NCBI GenBank assembly: GCA_019918135.1
Contig: WBZZ01004788.1
Location: 62,001-126,000, forward strand
Length of the DNA: 64,000 nt
Direction of reading: 5' to 3'
DNA from: Paulinella micropora
Taxonomy: Eukaryota > Cercozoa > Imbricatea > Euglyphida > Paulinellidae
Position numbers and translations under genes: made by a program. The notes below the pieces were generated by a model that ran no database searches, had not been told where the DNA came from, and saw only the letters and a list, made by a program, of their open reading frames with translations. Positions within the stretch are counted from its first letter, which is position 1. The number at the start of each line of letters is the position of its first letter. This document shows positions 48,060 through 59,459 of the stretch, in pieces.

Positions 48060-49760
48060 GCAAGAAAGGTTGTAGAGAGGGAGATGCCAAGATTAAAGCT
48101 TTGTCAAAAAAATTTTATTATTTTTTTTTTGTAAATTCTTAGCGCCCCCCTGCCCTTTCTCTTTCCCTCTCCTAGGTCTCAGTGCCAAGTGTAAGACAGT
48201 CGAGCTTCAATTCAGCGTATTCTTTTTTGCACTTTCTTGGCGCGTCCTCCCCCTTCCCTCTCCCACTCCCTGCTCTCAGACGGGGGGGGGGGCGAAAAAG
48301 ACAATTCGTGCTTCTCCCATGGCACGGACAAGGCGCCGTCGGGGGTCGTGAGGCCCTTGTCCACCTGACACAGCGACCACCGCCCATCCATCCGCCGCAG
48401 CCACCCTAACGCGCCCCCCCCCCCTCCTCTCTCTTTTTAAATTTGTCTTGTGCCTCCCCTTCCCTCTCCTCCGCTCCCCCCTGAGCCCGGGCGGCTCAAA
48501 GAGCAGAGAGCAGAACTGAAACAAAACTAAGAAGATGCATACTGAGCCCATGCCGGAGCGCCCCCCCCCCCATTTGTCGGGTCCCGTTTGCAGGGGGGTG
48601 TTGCCTCCCCCCTTTGGCGCTACCCCTCCCCCTCTTTATACAAAAATCCTTTCTGCCACTCTCCCCTTTTCTCTCCCCTGAGCAAAGGGGGCTCAAGGAA
48701 CAGGGAAAGGGGGAGGGGAAGGGCGCAGAAGCTACAAAAAAAATAAATACATGAAACGCCTCCACTAAGCCCCTTCCCCCATGCCGGGCGTCCCCCCCCC
48801 CTTATATATCCCTGTCTAAATTTTCAGACGGGGGGGGGGGTAAGACAATCCGTGCTCTTTCCCTCCCTGCTCCTTCCCTCTCCCTTTCTTAGTTCTCAAC
48901 GTTAAGTGCAAGACCGTCGAACTTTAATTCAGCGTAATTTACAAATTCTTGGCGCTCCACCCCTCTCCGCCCCCCCTTCCCTCTCCCGCTCTCCGTTCTC
49001 AGATGATGGGCAAGCACAGATCGTGCTTTTCCCTTCCCTGCCTCTTGCCTCTCCCTAGCACAATGACCATCGCGCCATCCATCCGCCGCAGGGTCGTGCT
49101 CGAGCACGGTGCGCAAGATCTGCGGAAATAGGAAAATATGAAAAGTGGAAAAGAAAGTTTTCTTCGGAACGCGTCTGCACGCGCAAACAAGGGACGAGAG
49201 GGGGGGGATAGCAGGGGCACAAGGGGGGAACAGAGGGACGAGAGAGGGGACGGGGATGGAGAGCACACCCCGCCCCTCCCTGTACACGTTCTCAGTGCCA
49301 AAATTAAAATTTTTTCTTTTAGTAATTTCTTTTCGCGTGATTTTTCTTGTACACCGGCGAAGCGCGCCCCTACCCTCCCCTTCCCTCTAGCTCCCGATCC
49401 TCAGACGAGGGACTAGACAATTCATACTCTCCCCCCCCCCCCCTTCCCTCCGTTCATATTTTTCTAACCTTAAGCTTGCGCACGGTGGCCTAGCTATGGC
49501 ACAGACAAGACGCCGTCGGGGTAGCGAGGCTCTTGTCCTCCTAGCACACATGACCACGGGGGCAGTACCATTCGCCGCAGGGTCGTGCTGGGGCGCGGTG
49601 CTCCGCTCCTAGTTTTCAGTGCTCAAGTGTACGACCATCGAGTGGGCCGGATGCTGTGGCAACCTGAGGGTGCCGTTGCAAGTGTCAAGTGTAAGACTTT
49701 GTCGAGTTTTAATTAAAAAAGACTTTTCTTGCACTTTCCTGGCGCCCCACTCCCCCTGCC
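48060..49760 (-). repeat. Mixed repeat B and C block, minus orientation
   Basis: Reverse repeat-B units (GTCTCAGTGCCAAGTGTAAG and variants) at about 48180, 48895, 49290, 49615 and 49690 alternate with repeat-C core pieces (about 48320-48405, 49065-49130, 49480-49600) and short repeat-A palindromes at 48482-48500 and 48679-48697. No gene is credible here. Confidence 0.65.
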
Positions 49761-49823
49761 CCTACCCTCTCCCACTCCCTGTTCTCAGACGGGGGACTAA
49801 GACAATTCGTGCTCTCCCCCTCC

Positions 49824-49840
49824 CGAGCCCGGGGGCTCAA
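49824..49840. repeat. Short repeat A palindrome
   Basis: CGAGCCCGGGGGCTCAA, a shortened form of the palindrome, followed as elsewhere by GGAGCAAGGG and AAGCTACAAAC. Confidence 0.6.
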
Positions 49841-50039
49841 GGAGCAAGGGAGGGGAAGAGGGGAGGGTGAATGGCGCAGAAGCTACAAACAAAATAAATA
49901 CATGCAACGCATGTATTAACCCTTCTCCCCTCCCCCTCTGCCGGACGCCTTTCTTCTCACTGACGGGGGGAAAGCACATCCCGTCCCCTTCTTCATTTCC
50001 CCCGTTTTCTTTGTTGTTGGGCAATTTCTTTTTCCTCTT

Positions 50040-50690
50040 TTCATAATTTTCTTACCTTGCGCACGCTGGCCGAGCTATGGCACGGACAGGACGCCGTCAG
50101 GGGGGTATGTGTGGGGCCCTTGTCCTCCTGGCACATTGACCATAGGGGCAGTACAATCCGAGAGGGAGAGGGAAGGGGAGGTGCAAGCACATTCTGTCTT
50201 TGACCTCCCTCCTATCCCGACGATGTCCTGTCCGTGCCATGGCTCGGCCACCGTGTGCAAGGCAAGTAAAATATGAAAAATATGAAAAGAGGAAAAAAAA
50301 ATTTTGCCCAACAACCAAAGAAACAGACGGGGGGAAAGAAAGGAGGGGACGGAGGGAGAGGAAGGGGGGGGGGAGAAGGGGGAGGGTAGTGTACCCCCCC
50401 CCCCCCCCCGTCCCTCTGTCTCCCTTGCCCCCTGCTACTCTCCCCCCCCCCTACCCTCGTCCCTTGTTTGCGCGTGCAAACGCATTCCAAAAAAAATTCA
50501 TTTTTTTTCACATTTTTCCTATTTTTGTACATCTTGCGCACCGTGCTCCAGCACGACCCTGCGGCGGATGGTTGGGCGGTGGTCGCTGTGCCAGGTGGAC
50601 AAGGGCCACACGACCCTTGACGGCGCCCTGTCTGTGCCCATGGGAGAAGCACGAATTGTCTTTGTCTTTCCTCTCCCCCCCCCCCCCGTC
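50040..50690. repeat. Repeat C copies in opposite orientation
   Basis: A minus-orientation core (50060-50150) faces a plus-orientation one (50225-50275, then 50535-50640). Between them are a purine-to-pyrimidine switch (50320-50460) and inverted AAATATGAAAAATATGAAA / TTTCACATTTTTCC ends. It is the point where the repeat-C block changes direction. Confidence 0.65.
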
Positions 50691-50990
50691 TGAAAACAGG
50701 GAGTAGGAGAGGGAAGGGACAGAGAGAGGGGGGCGCCAAGAAAGTGCGAAATTTTTTTTATTGAAGCTCGACGGTCTTACACTTGGCACTGAAAACTAGG
50801 AGCGGGAGGGAGAAGGGGGAAGGGCGGGGGGCGCGCTAAGAATGTATTAAAAAAATAAAAAAAAAATCATTGATAAAGTTGTAATCTTGGCACTGAGAAT
50901 TAAGAGAGGGGGGGGGGGTGGCGCCAAGAATGTGTGAATTTTCTTTATTAAAGCTCGACAAAGTTTTACACTTGTCACTGAGAACTAGGC
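50690..50990 (+). repeat. Repeat B cluster, plus orientation
   Basis: Three units (about 50760, 50870, 50950) with AGCTCGACGGTCTTACAC or AGCTCGACAAAGTTTTACAC cores and GCGCCAAGAA starts, ending close to the minus-strand LRR gene. Confidence 0.7.
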
Positions 50991-51090
50991 TTTTTGTGTG
51001 CTCCGGCGCCCACTGCAGGGGCATTAGCTCCAATTCACCGTGCTCGCAATCGCGCCGTAATGGCTGTACTTTGGGGACTGGCGTTTGTCT

Positions 51091-53105
51091 TCAGTGCTTT
51101 GGCCGACGTACAACTAATCTTTTGCACCATTTCGTTGCCCCAGAAAATTTGGGCAGGTTAAGTGTAGGCATGTTAATGTTCCACGAAAAATCCAGGGTGA
51201 ACTTCTTGCGGCACTTGAAACTTGGCGGTACAGTAAAGCTCTGTAAATTGGGGCATTGTGCGAAAATTACCGTGAGCTCTTCGATATCCCAGCCTTGGGG
51301 CATGGAGAAATCTTGCAAGAGCGGCAATTCTTTGAAGAGAAACTCTGCTTTCTTGCACCAGATGTTTTTGGGTAGGTGGATAGTCTCGAGCTTATCACAA
51401 TCCCATGTTAGTAGCTTTAGCAATCTGGAAACCCGCCAATTGGCGCTCTCTAAACAAAGGCTTTGAAGATTATCTAAATTCAGCAATCTCAGTTCTGCCT
51501 CTTTGCAGAGGAGCTAGGGCAGAATAAAATTCTGTAGCTTTTCACAAGCCCAAATAAAGGCATCAAACTTTTCTTGGCTGACCCAGCCCGGTTCCACACT
51601 AAGAGAGGATGGACTGCTCAGATTTGTCCTTTTGCACGTGACCTCCTTTGACAAGCAAACTTGTTCTAGCAGGTCACAATGTGTTATTTCTAGCTTAAGA
51701 CTCTTCATCTTCTTTTGGTCTGGACTGAGGACAAGGGTTTTTATGTCACTATCATTTGTTACCTCAATAACCATGCTGACCCCCGCGGCTAGGATCTTTA
51801 GGTCTGCCGCCGCCTTTACCTCCTGGTGGGCGACTGAAAATCGAGAAACACGGATCTCTATAAGATCGGGCTGCCGTTGTTGTCTCGATTTTGTCGCCGG
51901 TGCGCGGGCCGTGCAAATACTTTGGAGTCGAGGACAAGATTCGACTTGGAGTCTGAGACAGCTGTCCTTGACCGCGGAACCACCGAGGTTATCTGCTGGC
52001 CCAAAGCTTGCGGGGAGAACGATCTCGCGGAGTTCATACAATTTATACACTTCAACGGAGGCAGTCTGGCATACGAGGTAAGTTGGTAAGCTGACCTGCT
52101 CTAGGCCAGAGCATTCATCTACTCTCAGACTAAGGTGTGTCATCGGCGCCCTGTCTTTCACAGGGGAATAGAGGCTGAGGACCTTGGCATAACAACGCTC
52201 GACGGATACACCCCAGCTGCCAGCGGCGTAGATATCCAAGCCCCTGCTCCGCTTGCCTGAATCTATAACTCGCAGGGTAGGGACTCGTAGCGTTAGGTCA
52301 ACACGGGTTCTTGGTAGCGCCGCGCTTGCCTCGATTCTCCGCAGGTTTCGGCATTCGTCCACCTTCAGTGCAAAACCGTCCGAGGCCGCAGCTCCTTCGT
52401 CGTCCGGGTGCTGGCTGGAAAAAAAACGCTTAAGCTTGTCGCAGCCGTACAATTCGAGACGGTTCTGCTCCGACAGCCTGAGCCTGAGGTGCACCAAGCA
52501 AAGGTCCTCACAGAGGCATCTTCTTATGATCAGCGCTTCCTCTTTTTGTAGCCGAAGCTTTAGGTTGTGCAAGCACAGGTGCCTTATGCTTATGTTAAAA
52601 TAACCGCGCCAATTCAAAGGAAAGTACTCCTCATTCTGCTTGGTGAGAATCGTGTGATTGTTCTGGTTGGACGCGTCGTCTCCGGTCAGGGCTAGACTTT
52701 TTAAATCCCACTTGTCTCTGTACAGGCCTGGACCTTTTAGCTCCAACTGGACCTTGTGCATCTCCAGCACGTGAAAGACCGCCGATTCTGCTGCGGCCCA
52801 ATAATCGCCTTTTGTCCCGCTGCAAGGTTTGGGGACAGGCAGAGGGCTCGGCAATGTATTTTGCCGTCCTCCGCGATCCGGCTGAGAAGCTCTGTCTGGT
52901 TATCTTGCAGGGACAAGAATTTTCTGTCGTAATAAAGGTTAAGCAGCATGGAAGCCAGCAGCGCAGACCCCCTCTCGCTGCCTAGCTTTCTTGGCGGGTA
53001 GTTGTGGTTTGTTGCATAAAGCAACGCCTCGCTTTCTGGTCTGAGATACAAGGTTGTTAGCTGCTCGCAAATGTCGTCTGGGAGATAAAAAATTCTGTGG
53101 AACAT
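51091..53105 (-). CDS. F-box-like/LRR protein locus
   Basis: ATG 53105 gives MFHRIFYLPDDICEQLTTLY, an F-box-like start. The rest of the locus encodes irregular leucine-rich repeats in which short hydrophobic strands alternate with Cys/Asp turns (LSLRVDECSGLEQVSLPTYL; LRLQVESCPRLQSICTA; LKLEITHCDLLEQVCLSKEV; CPNLQSFTVPPSF). It is a substrate-receptor type protein of a different LRR subtype from the 39.7 kb gene. The locus spans about 670 codons and appears to have about two breaks. It sits alone between repeat blocks. Confidence 0.55.
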
Positions 53106-53240
53106 TCTTTCTCAAATTCTTCGTCTTTTCACAGGAAAGGAAAGCGAAGGGGCAGGAGGCAGGAGGGGAAGGGTGCAGAAGCTGCAAAGAAAAACAAATA
53201 CACGAGACGCCTCCACTAACGCCCCCCCCCCCCCCCCGCT
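53106..53240. other. Short intergenic region with acceptor-like sequence
   Basis: CTTTTCACAGGAAAGG at about 53128-53143 resembles an intron acceptor on the plus strand, but no plus-strand gene follows. A C run closes the region near 53222-53238. Confidence 0.3.
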
Positions 53241-53540
53241 CTGTTATAAATTAAACCTCGACAAAGTTTTACACTTGACACTGAGAACAGGGGGCGGGCG
53301 AGGAAAGGGGAGGACAGGGGCGCGCTAAGAATTTACAAAATTAAAAATTCCTGGAAAAGTTTTTAATCTTGGCACTGAGAACTAGGAGAGGGAGAGGAGG
53401 GGGGCAAGCACGATATGTCTATGCATATCTCCCCTGTCAGGGAGCGGGGGGGGGGGGAGGGAGCGCGCCAAGAAGTTGTAAATCACGCTGAGTTAAAGCT
53501 CGACAAAGTCTTACACTTGACACTGGGGCGGGGGAGAGGG
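53240..53540 (+). repeat. Repeat B cluster, plus orientation
   Basis: Units at about 53250, 53345 and 53495 with CCTCGACAAAGTTTTACACT and AGCTCGACAAAGTCTTACAC cores. The segment ATGTCTATGCATATCTCCCC in it recurs in the 59.8, 61.3 and 62.5 kb clusters. Confidence 0.7.
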
Positions 53541-53559
53541 GGCTTAGTGGAGGCGTTTC

Positions 53560-54045
53560 ATGTATTTTTTTTTGTAGCTTCTGCGCCCTTCCCCTCCCCC
53601 TTCCCCTGTTCCTTCAGCCCCGCTGGGCTCAGGGAGGGAACAGGGGAGGGAGGCAGAAAGGATCTTTGGATATAGGAGGGGGGTGTTGGGGGGCGCCAAA
53701 GGGGGGGGGGGGGAGCACCCATCCACTGCAAATTCGGACCCGACAAATGGGGGGGGGGGCGCTCCGGCATGGACTCAGTGCCATCTTCTTTGGTTTTTCA
53801 TCAGTTCTTCCCCCCTGCTCTTTGAGCCCCCTGGCTGCGGCGGATGGATTGGGCGGTGTTCAATGTACCAGGTGGACAAGGGCCTCACGACCAAGACGGC
53901 GTCCTGTCCGTGCCATGGCTCGGCCACCGTGCGCAAGGTCAGAAAAATATGAAAAATATGAAAAGAGGAAAAAAAATTTTTTGCCCGACAACCAAAGAAA
54001 CAGACGGGCAGGGGGAGGGGGCGGAGAAGGGCAAGGGGGGAGGGC
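53560..54045. repeat. Repeat A and C block
   Basis: A degenerate repeat-A palindrome (about 53613-53632), G-rich inverted block, then TTTGAGCCCCCTGG fused to a repeat-C core (53835-53945) and its AAATATGAAAAATATGAAA end. Confidence 0.6.
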
Positions 54046-54049
54046 AGCA

Positions 54050-54227
54050 GACCCTGCCCTACTGTCGTACCTGCCGCAGCACCCCCGAGCCGCGCAAGGC
54101 CCACCCCCCTTTCCCGGAGCTGCATATTAAGGATGTGCCGAGTTTTCTTTGTATATCTTTCTGCAAATTGCGAACGCTTCGGCCAAAAAAAGGCACAACG
54201 TGTGGCCTATGCTGACATTTTAATAAA
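54050..54227 (+). pseudogene. Coding-like remnant with Cys motifs and AATAAA
   Basis: LPYCRTCRSTPEPRKAHPPF, then SFLCISFCKLRTLRPKKG looks coding and ends at a stop followed by AATAAA (54222-54227). It begins inside repeat-C sequence without a start codon, so it may be the 3' end of a lost gene. Confidence 0.3.
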
Positions 54228-54639
54228 CGCTTTTTCGATACGAACGACTAGGTTGCATACATGTCTGTTCCATAGCCAGCAATTGCCCCCCTGAACCGGC
54301 AGAAATTTGACATCTTGTCGTGCTATTTGTTACGGTAGCCGCTTGACTAAGAAATACACCTACTTAATAATTTGGCTGGTCCGGCACGCTTGCAACTCAA
54401 AGCTGGCAGTACGTTGGACAGCCATGGTAGCAAAGTGTGCCTGGCCAGGCAGGACCAGTAATATGGATAATCTAGCGCCCGTCGGATCTGGCGTATGTAC
54501 TGATGGAGGCCGAGCACCACCCCTGCGCAACCAACAAGACGACAACTGAGAACTAGGAGAGGGAAAGAAAAAGCACGATCTGTCCTTGCCCCCCCCCCCC
54601 CATCTGAGAATGGGGAGCGGGGAGGGAGGGGGGGGGGGG

Positions 54640-55760
54640 GGGGGAGGCGCCAAGAAAGTGATGAATTTTTTATTAAAGTTTGACGGTCTTGCACTTGGCG
54701 TTCAGAACTAAGAGAGGGAGAGGGAAGGAGCAGGGGGGGGGAGGGGCTTAGTGGAGGCGTTTCATGTATTTATTTTTTTTGTAGCTTCGGCGCCCTTTTC
54801 CTCCCCCTTTCCCTGCTCCTTGAGCCCCCTGGGCTCAGGGGAGAGAAGAGGGGAGGGTGGCAGAAAGGATTCTTGCATACGGGGGGGGAGCGCCAAAGGG
54901 GGGGGGGGCGGCCCCCCCCCCCCCAAATCGGACCCGACAGATGGAAGGGGAGGGGGGCGCTCCGGCATGGGCTCAGTGGCATCTTCTTGGTTTTGTTTCA
55001 GTTCTGCCCCTGCTCTTTGAGCCCCCCGGGCTCAGGGTGGCTGCGGCGGATGGATGGGCGGTGGTCGTGCACAAGGTCAGAAAAATATGAAAAATATGAA
55101 AAGAGGAAAAACAAAATTTTTTTGCCCGACAACCAAAGAAACAGATGGGCAAGGGGAAGGGGAGAATGCAAAGGAGAGAAAAGCAAGGGGAGGGGGAAGG
55201 GGAGGGGAGTGCTCCTCCCCCCCGTTCCCCCCTCTCCCCCTTGTCCCCTGCTACCCCCCTCGTCCCTTGTTTGCGCGTGCAAACGCATCCCAAAATTTTT
55301 TTTCCACTTTCATATTTTTCATCATTGTTTCCGCAGATCTTGCGCACCGTGCTCCAGCGCAGCCCTGCGGCGGATGGATGGGCGGTGGTCAATGTACCAG
55401 GTGGACAAGGTCCTCAGTGCCAAGTGTAAAAACTTTGTTGAGCTTTAATAAAAAAAAATTGCCACATTCTTGACACCCCCTTGCCTTTTTCGGCTATACG
55501 GCCCCCGACGGTGTCTTGTCAGTGCCATGGCTCGGCCACCGTGCACAAGATTTTGCGGGAATATGAAAAATATGAGGGGGCAAAAGAAAAAAAAGACGCC
55601 TCCTTCTCTGCTCCTCTCCGTTCCCTTTTCCCTTACCCTGCCTCGACCCCTTTGACCTTGCTGGTACAAGTTGCGCTTCAGCGTCTTAAAACTTTTGTCA
55701 AGGATTTTATTAAATTTTTTTTTGTACACCGGCGAAGCACGCCAGTAGCGTGCGAGCGCA
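54640..55760. repeat. Mixed repeat A, B and C block
   Basis: A plus repeat-B unit (54665-54720), repeat-A palindromes (54820-54839, 55017-55035), repeat-C cores (55035-55085, 55340-55410), a purine-to-pyrimidine switch (55145-55265) and two minus repeat-B-like units (about 55415-55470, 55670-55745). No credible gene. Confidence 0.6.
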
Positions 55761-55911
55761 GCTTTTGGGCGGCAGGCTGCGGCTGGCTTTTGTGGGAACC
55801 TTTTCGATCTTAATCAGGTCAGGCACGGCAAATTGCTCGCAGGGAGTCCTCTTACGACACTGTTAACGAGCACCGAGTCTTGGCGTCCGGCGGCACTGTT
55901 ACGATCATTCA

Positions 55912-55995
55912 GGTGTCTCTAACCAGCGGCCAGATGTAGTCTGGTAATCACAAGCAGCAGCCAGCAAGAGTGCTCGACCAGTTGGTTTCTGTCCA
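55912..55995 (-). pseudogene. Fragment of an F-box/LRR gene
   Basis: ACCAGCGGCCAGA and CAGCCAGCAAGA...TGCTCGACC match, in order and orientation, the F-box region of the 57337-58839 gene near 58650-58705. About 80 bp remain. It lies next to the inverted repeat E array. Confidence 0.6.
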
Positions 55996-55999
55996 AAGC

Positions 56000-56890
56000 C
56001 CAGCTCATTGTGTTTGGGCCGAGAGAGGAGACGAGAAAACAACCGGAAAAGGCAGCGTTTCCCGACATTTTTGGCAGTACTGCCCTTTTTTCGGCCATAT
56101 CACGCACCCTAGCCCCACCGGACGGCACAATCTGGCGCCAAATGAACCGGCCGTTCCGGGGGCTAGCAGAGAAACCGGGCGTTTTCCCGCGGAGAGAAAC
56201 GGTACGCCTTTTTTTTTTACCCGCACGAAATGTTTTTTCGGCCCTCTTGCCTCCCCCCTTCTCCCCTTCCCTCGCGGTAGGGGAGTGACAGAGCGGGGCG
56301 ACACAAGTGAGCGGGGCGACACAAGTGAGAGGGACGACGCAAGTGAGAGGGACGACGCAAGTGAGAGGGGCGACGCAAGTGAGAGGGAGGGGGAGGACGT
56401 CTTCCTCACGGCAGCCCAGCCGGGCGTCTGTGTGGGATTTTCTTTCGCGCAAGTAGGCCTTGGCGCCAAATCGGCACTTACGGCCGTTTCCCCGGGAAGT
56501 CTAAGATGCACTGCCTTTTTCGACCGTATCACACGCCCTACCCCCCCCGGCGGCACAATTTAGCGCCAAATAAACCGGCCGTCCCAGAGGCTAACAGAGC
56601 AGCCGGACGTTTTCCCGTGGAGAGAAACGGTACGCCTTTTTTTTTTACTCGCACGAAATGTTTTTTCGACTCTCTTGCCTCCCCTCTTCTCCCCTTCCCT
56701 GGCGGTAGGGGCGACGAAAGTGAGCGGGGCGACGTAAGTGAGAGGGGCGACGCAAGTGAGAGGGAGGGGGAGGACGTCTTCCTCACGGCAGCCCAGCCGG
56801 GCGTCTGTGTGGGATTTTCTTTCGCGCAAGTAGATTTTGGCGCCAATTTGGCGCTTACGGTTGTTTCCCCCCCAAAAAAAGCTTTGGCGC
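56000..56890 (-). repeat. Repeat E array, inverted copy
   Basis: Two units in reverse orientation to the 36.8-37.9 kb array: TTTTCGGCCATATCACGC, GGCGCCAAATGAACC, GCGTTTTCCCGCGG, GCACGAAATGTTTTTTCGG, the (GCGACGCAAGTGAGAGG)n minisatellite, GTCTTCCTCACGGC, GTGTGGGATTTTCTTTCGCG and TTTTGGCGCCAATTTGGCGC (56833-56852). Together with the 37 kb array it brackets the 38-56 kb segment as an inverted repeat pair. Confidence 0.8.
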
Positions 56891-56997
56891 GCTTTGCATG
56901 TTTTTTGAGGTAGAGCTGCTTTTTTTCAGCCGGGTTCGGGCCCAAGCGAAGAAGCGCGCAAAGAACGTATTTAATTTTTTTAATTAAAAAGTCGACC

Positions 56998-57258
56998 GTG
57001 CTTTGCTGGCCGATTGTGATAGCTCAGGATGAACTAAATAAAGTATTGCCGATTCGTGCGCCAAAATCCAGTAGTTACATGTCTTTTGCAGGTCGGCACG
57101 ATGAAGTGAAACCATTTGCCGGGCGCAGCATACTGAACAAGAATATGGCGTATTTCTTTCTAGTGACCCTTCGACGTATACGTACAGTCAGACCGTCGTT
57201 AGAGGAAAGTTTGCAACCCGTGATCGAGTTGGCACAAGAGAAATGGCCTATTTATTGA
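56998..57258 (+). CDS. Small hypothetical protein, 86 codons
   Basis: A frame of normal composition (DELNKVLPIRAPKSSSYMSF, LRRIRTVRPSLEESLQPVIE) between repeat E and the F-box gene. Its first codon may not be ATG, and no signal or domain is recognised. TTTAATTAAAAAG lies just upstream at about 56975-56990. Confidence 0.3.
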   Translation: MLCWPIVIAQDELNKVLPIRAPKSSSYMSFAGRHDEVKPFAGRSILNKNMAYFFLVTLRRIRTVRPSLEESLQPVIELAQEKWPIY

Positions 57259-57336
57259 ATTATTGGTGACAGCTGCTGCGCGTAGCAAAACATCACCATT
57301 TTCTTCTTCTCTTTCCTCAGCCTCTTTTTAAAAAAA

Positions 57337-58839
57337 CTATTGTTTAACTTGCAAACCGGGCCTGGCCTGCTTGAGCCGATGCAACATCTCTTCAGAATCT
57401 GGCGGAATTCCGTACTCGCTGAACGTAACCTTCTGCAACGCTCGGCAATGCCTCAGCTCGGCAATGTCTTCATTGAAACAGCACCAATTAAATTCTAGTT
57501 CTTGCAGCCTATGACACTGCTTTAACTCGGAGAGAATCGAGTTGGTTATGAGGTATAACCTTAACACTAGCCGTTGTAGGCTCTTGCAGCCTGCGAGTCC
57601 CGTAGGTAAGCTCCTAAATATATTTGTACTGATTGGAATTCCACAGCGCGACAGTTTCAAAGCGCGAAGCGAGCGAAACGCATGCAGTACACTGAGGTCT
57701 GCAAATAGATTGGCCTGTCCCAAACGCAGTTCTTGGAGCGCGGGGCAGCGCTGCAATTTAGCCAAGCCCCGCAGGGTGATGCCTTTACACTCTGACAGGC
57801 ACAGGGCCTGCAGGCCCTGCAAGCCGACTATTTCGTCAAGCAGCTCATCCGAAAAGTCACGGTCAAGAGCTAGCCTGAGCTGTGTGAGGTTTTTATTAAG
57901 CGCCCTTATTTCAGGTGCTGAGAGGGGCCCAAAGTCTAACAAGTCCAGCTCCTGTAGCTTCGCAAGCGAAGGCAGTTGCTGAAGGACGCTCGTAGGTAAT
58001 TTGCGCAATGTCAGCCCCGTGATTTGCAGGTTCTGCAGGCCGGAGCCATTGATTTGGCCGCAAGAGGCTAGGCAGAGTTTCTTGAGTTTAGACATCGAGC
58101 ATGGGTGTGCCAGCCCTCTGTCTATAATCTGATCACACTGGTGAAGCGCCAGGTTCTCTAATTGCTGCAGCCCCTGCAAAGCCTGGAGGTTTTCGTCGTG
58201 GACGCTTTGGCGCGAAATCACGAGTGACTGGAGAGTCCGGGTGTGCCGGCTGTCACGCAGAGACAGGCAGATGTTGGTGCTGCCTCTTGCCACTAGGTTG
58301 TGGATGCAACCAAACTCGTTCAGGGCCTTATTTTCTTGCCACAATCGATCAGAGTTCCATTCGCCCTCCAAGATCAAGGTTTCTACCATAACTCTGTCTA
58401 GGGAATACCCCTGGTAGTCCGACCAGCGTTGGCGGTCTTGGTAGTAGGGCTGTTCTAGCACCAACTGTTGTAAAGGCCATTCAGCTTTGAGGCAGCCGCG
58501 AGTAAAGAACCTGAGTACTCTCTGGTGCTGCTCGTTTGAGAACAAAAACACTGGCTGCTCGTAGTTTCCCCAGAAGGCAGGCCCCTGGACTAAAGCCAAG
58601 GAATCTCGGCACGCGAGAGCGAACCTGCCAACTTTCTCTGCGCCTGCCAGGTCTCTCACCAGCGGCCAGAGATTGTCGGGCAGTTTTAACAGCCAGCAAG
58701 ACTGCTCGACGGCGGGCTCGTTTGGTTTGGTTTTTTGGTGTGGCCTGGTCTGTGCTGCAGGGAGGCGCGGCGATAGAGGGGGGATCCCGCGAGTGGGTCG
58801 TGTTGAACTCCTCAGAGTCATGGCCAGAAAATAACTCAT
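57337..58839 (-). CDS. F-box/LRR protein, about 500 residues
   Basis: ATG 58839. A disordered N-terminus of about 45 residues precedes an F-box (LLKLPDNLWPLVRDLAGAEK, then VGRFALACRDSL). From about residue 180 a long series of leucine-rich repeats follows (LENLALHQCDQIIDRGLAH; LKKLCLASCGQINGSGLQNL; LQALCLSECKGITLRGLAKL; LRALKLSRCGIPIS), about ten to twelve units. This is the best-preserved LRR gene of the window and looks whole. Likely a substrate receptor for a host SCF ubiquitin ligase. A fragment of its F-box region is copied at 55.9 kb. Confidence 0.75.
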   Translation of the reverse strand: MSYFLAMTLRSSTRPTRGIPPLSPRLPAAQTRPHQKTKPNEPAVEQSCWLLKLPDNLWPLVRDLAGAEKVGRFALACRDSLALVQGPAFWGNYEQPVFLFSNEQHQRVLRFFTRGCLKAEWPLQQLVLEQPYYQDRQRWSDYQGYSLDRVMVETLILEGEWNSDRLWQENKALNEFGCIHNLVARGSTNICLSLRDSRHTRTLQSLVISRQSVHDENLQALQGLQQLENLALHQCDQIIDRGLAHPCSMSKLKKLCLASCGQINGSGLQNLQITGLTLRKLPTSVLQQLPSLAKLQELDLLDFGPLSAPEIRALNKNLTQLRLALDRDFSDELLDEIVGLQGLQALCLSECKGITLRGLAKLQRCPALQELRLGQANLFADLSVLHAFRSLRALKLSRCGIPISTNIFRSLPTGLAGCKSLQRLVLRLYLITNSILSELKQCHRLQELEFNWCCFNEDIAELRHCRALQKVTFSEYGIPPDSEEMLHRLKQARPGLQVKQ

Positions 58840-59459
58840 TTCCCTTTTTGTTTCTGCGTCTACAGTTCCTTGCTTATAAGTTTGATGGACCGGCGGTGGT
58901 CAATGTACCAGGTGGACAAGGGCTCACGAACTCGACGGCGTCCTGTCCGTGCCATGGCTCGGCCACCGTGCGCAAAATCTGCGGAAATATGAAAAATATG
59001 AAATCAGGAAAAAAAACTTTTTTTTGCTCGACAACCAAAGAAACAGACCGGGGAAGAGGGAAGAGGGAAGGGGAAGGCAAAGGGAAGGGAGGGAGAGAAA
59101 GAGGGGGGAAGAAGTGGCAGGGGTGTGCCCCCCTCCCGTCCCCTCCCGTCCCGCTGTTCCCCTTGTCCTCTGCTAACCCCCCCCCCTCTCTCTCCCCCCT
59201 TGTTTTTGCGTGCAAACGCATTCCAAATTTTTTTTCTCACTTGTCATATTTTTCATATTTCCGCAGATCTTGCGCACCGCGCTCTAGCACGGCTCTGTGG
59301 CGGATGGATCGCTGGTGGTCGCTGTGCCAGCTGGAACAAGGGCCTCATGACTCCCGACGGCGCCCTGTCCGTGCCATGGAACAAGCACGAATTGTCTTTC
59401 TCTCTCCCCCACCACAACCCCCCCCCCCGTCTGAGAGCAGGGAGTGGGAGAGGAAAGGG

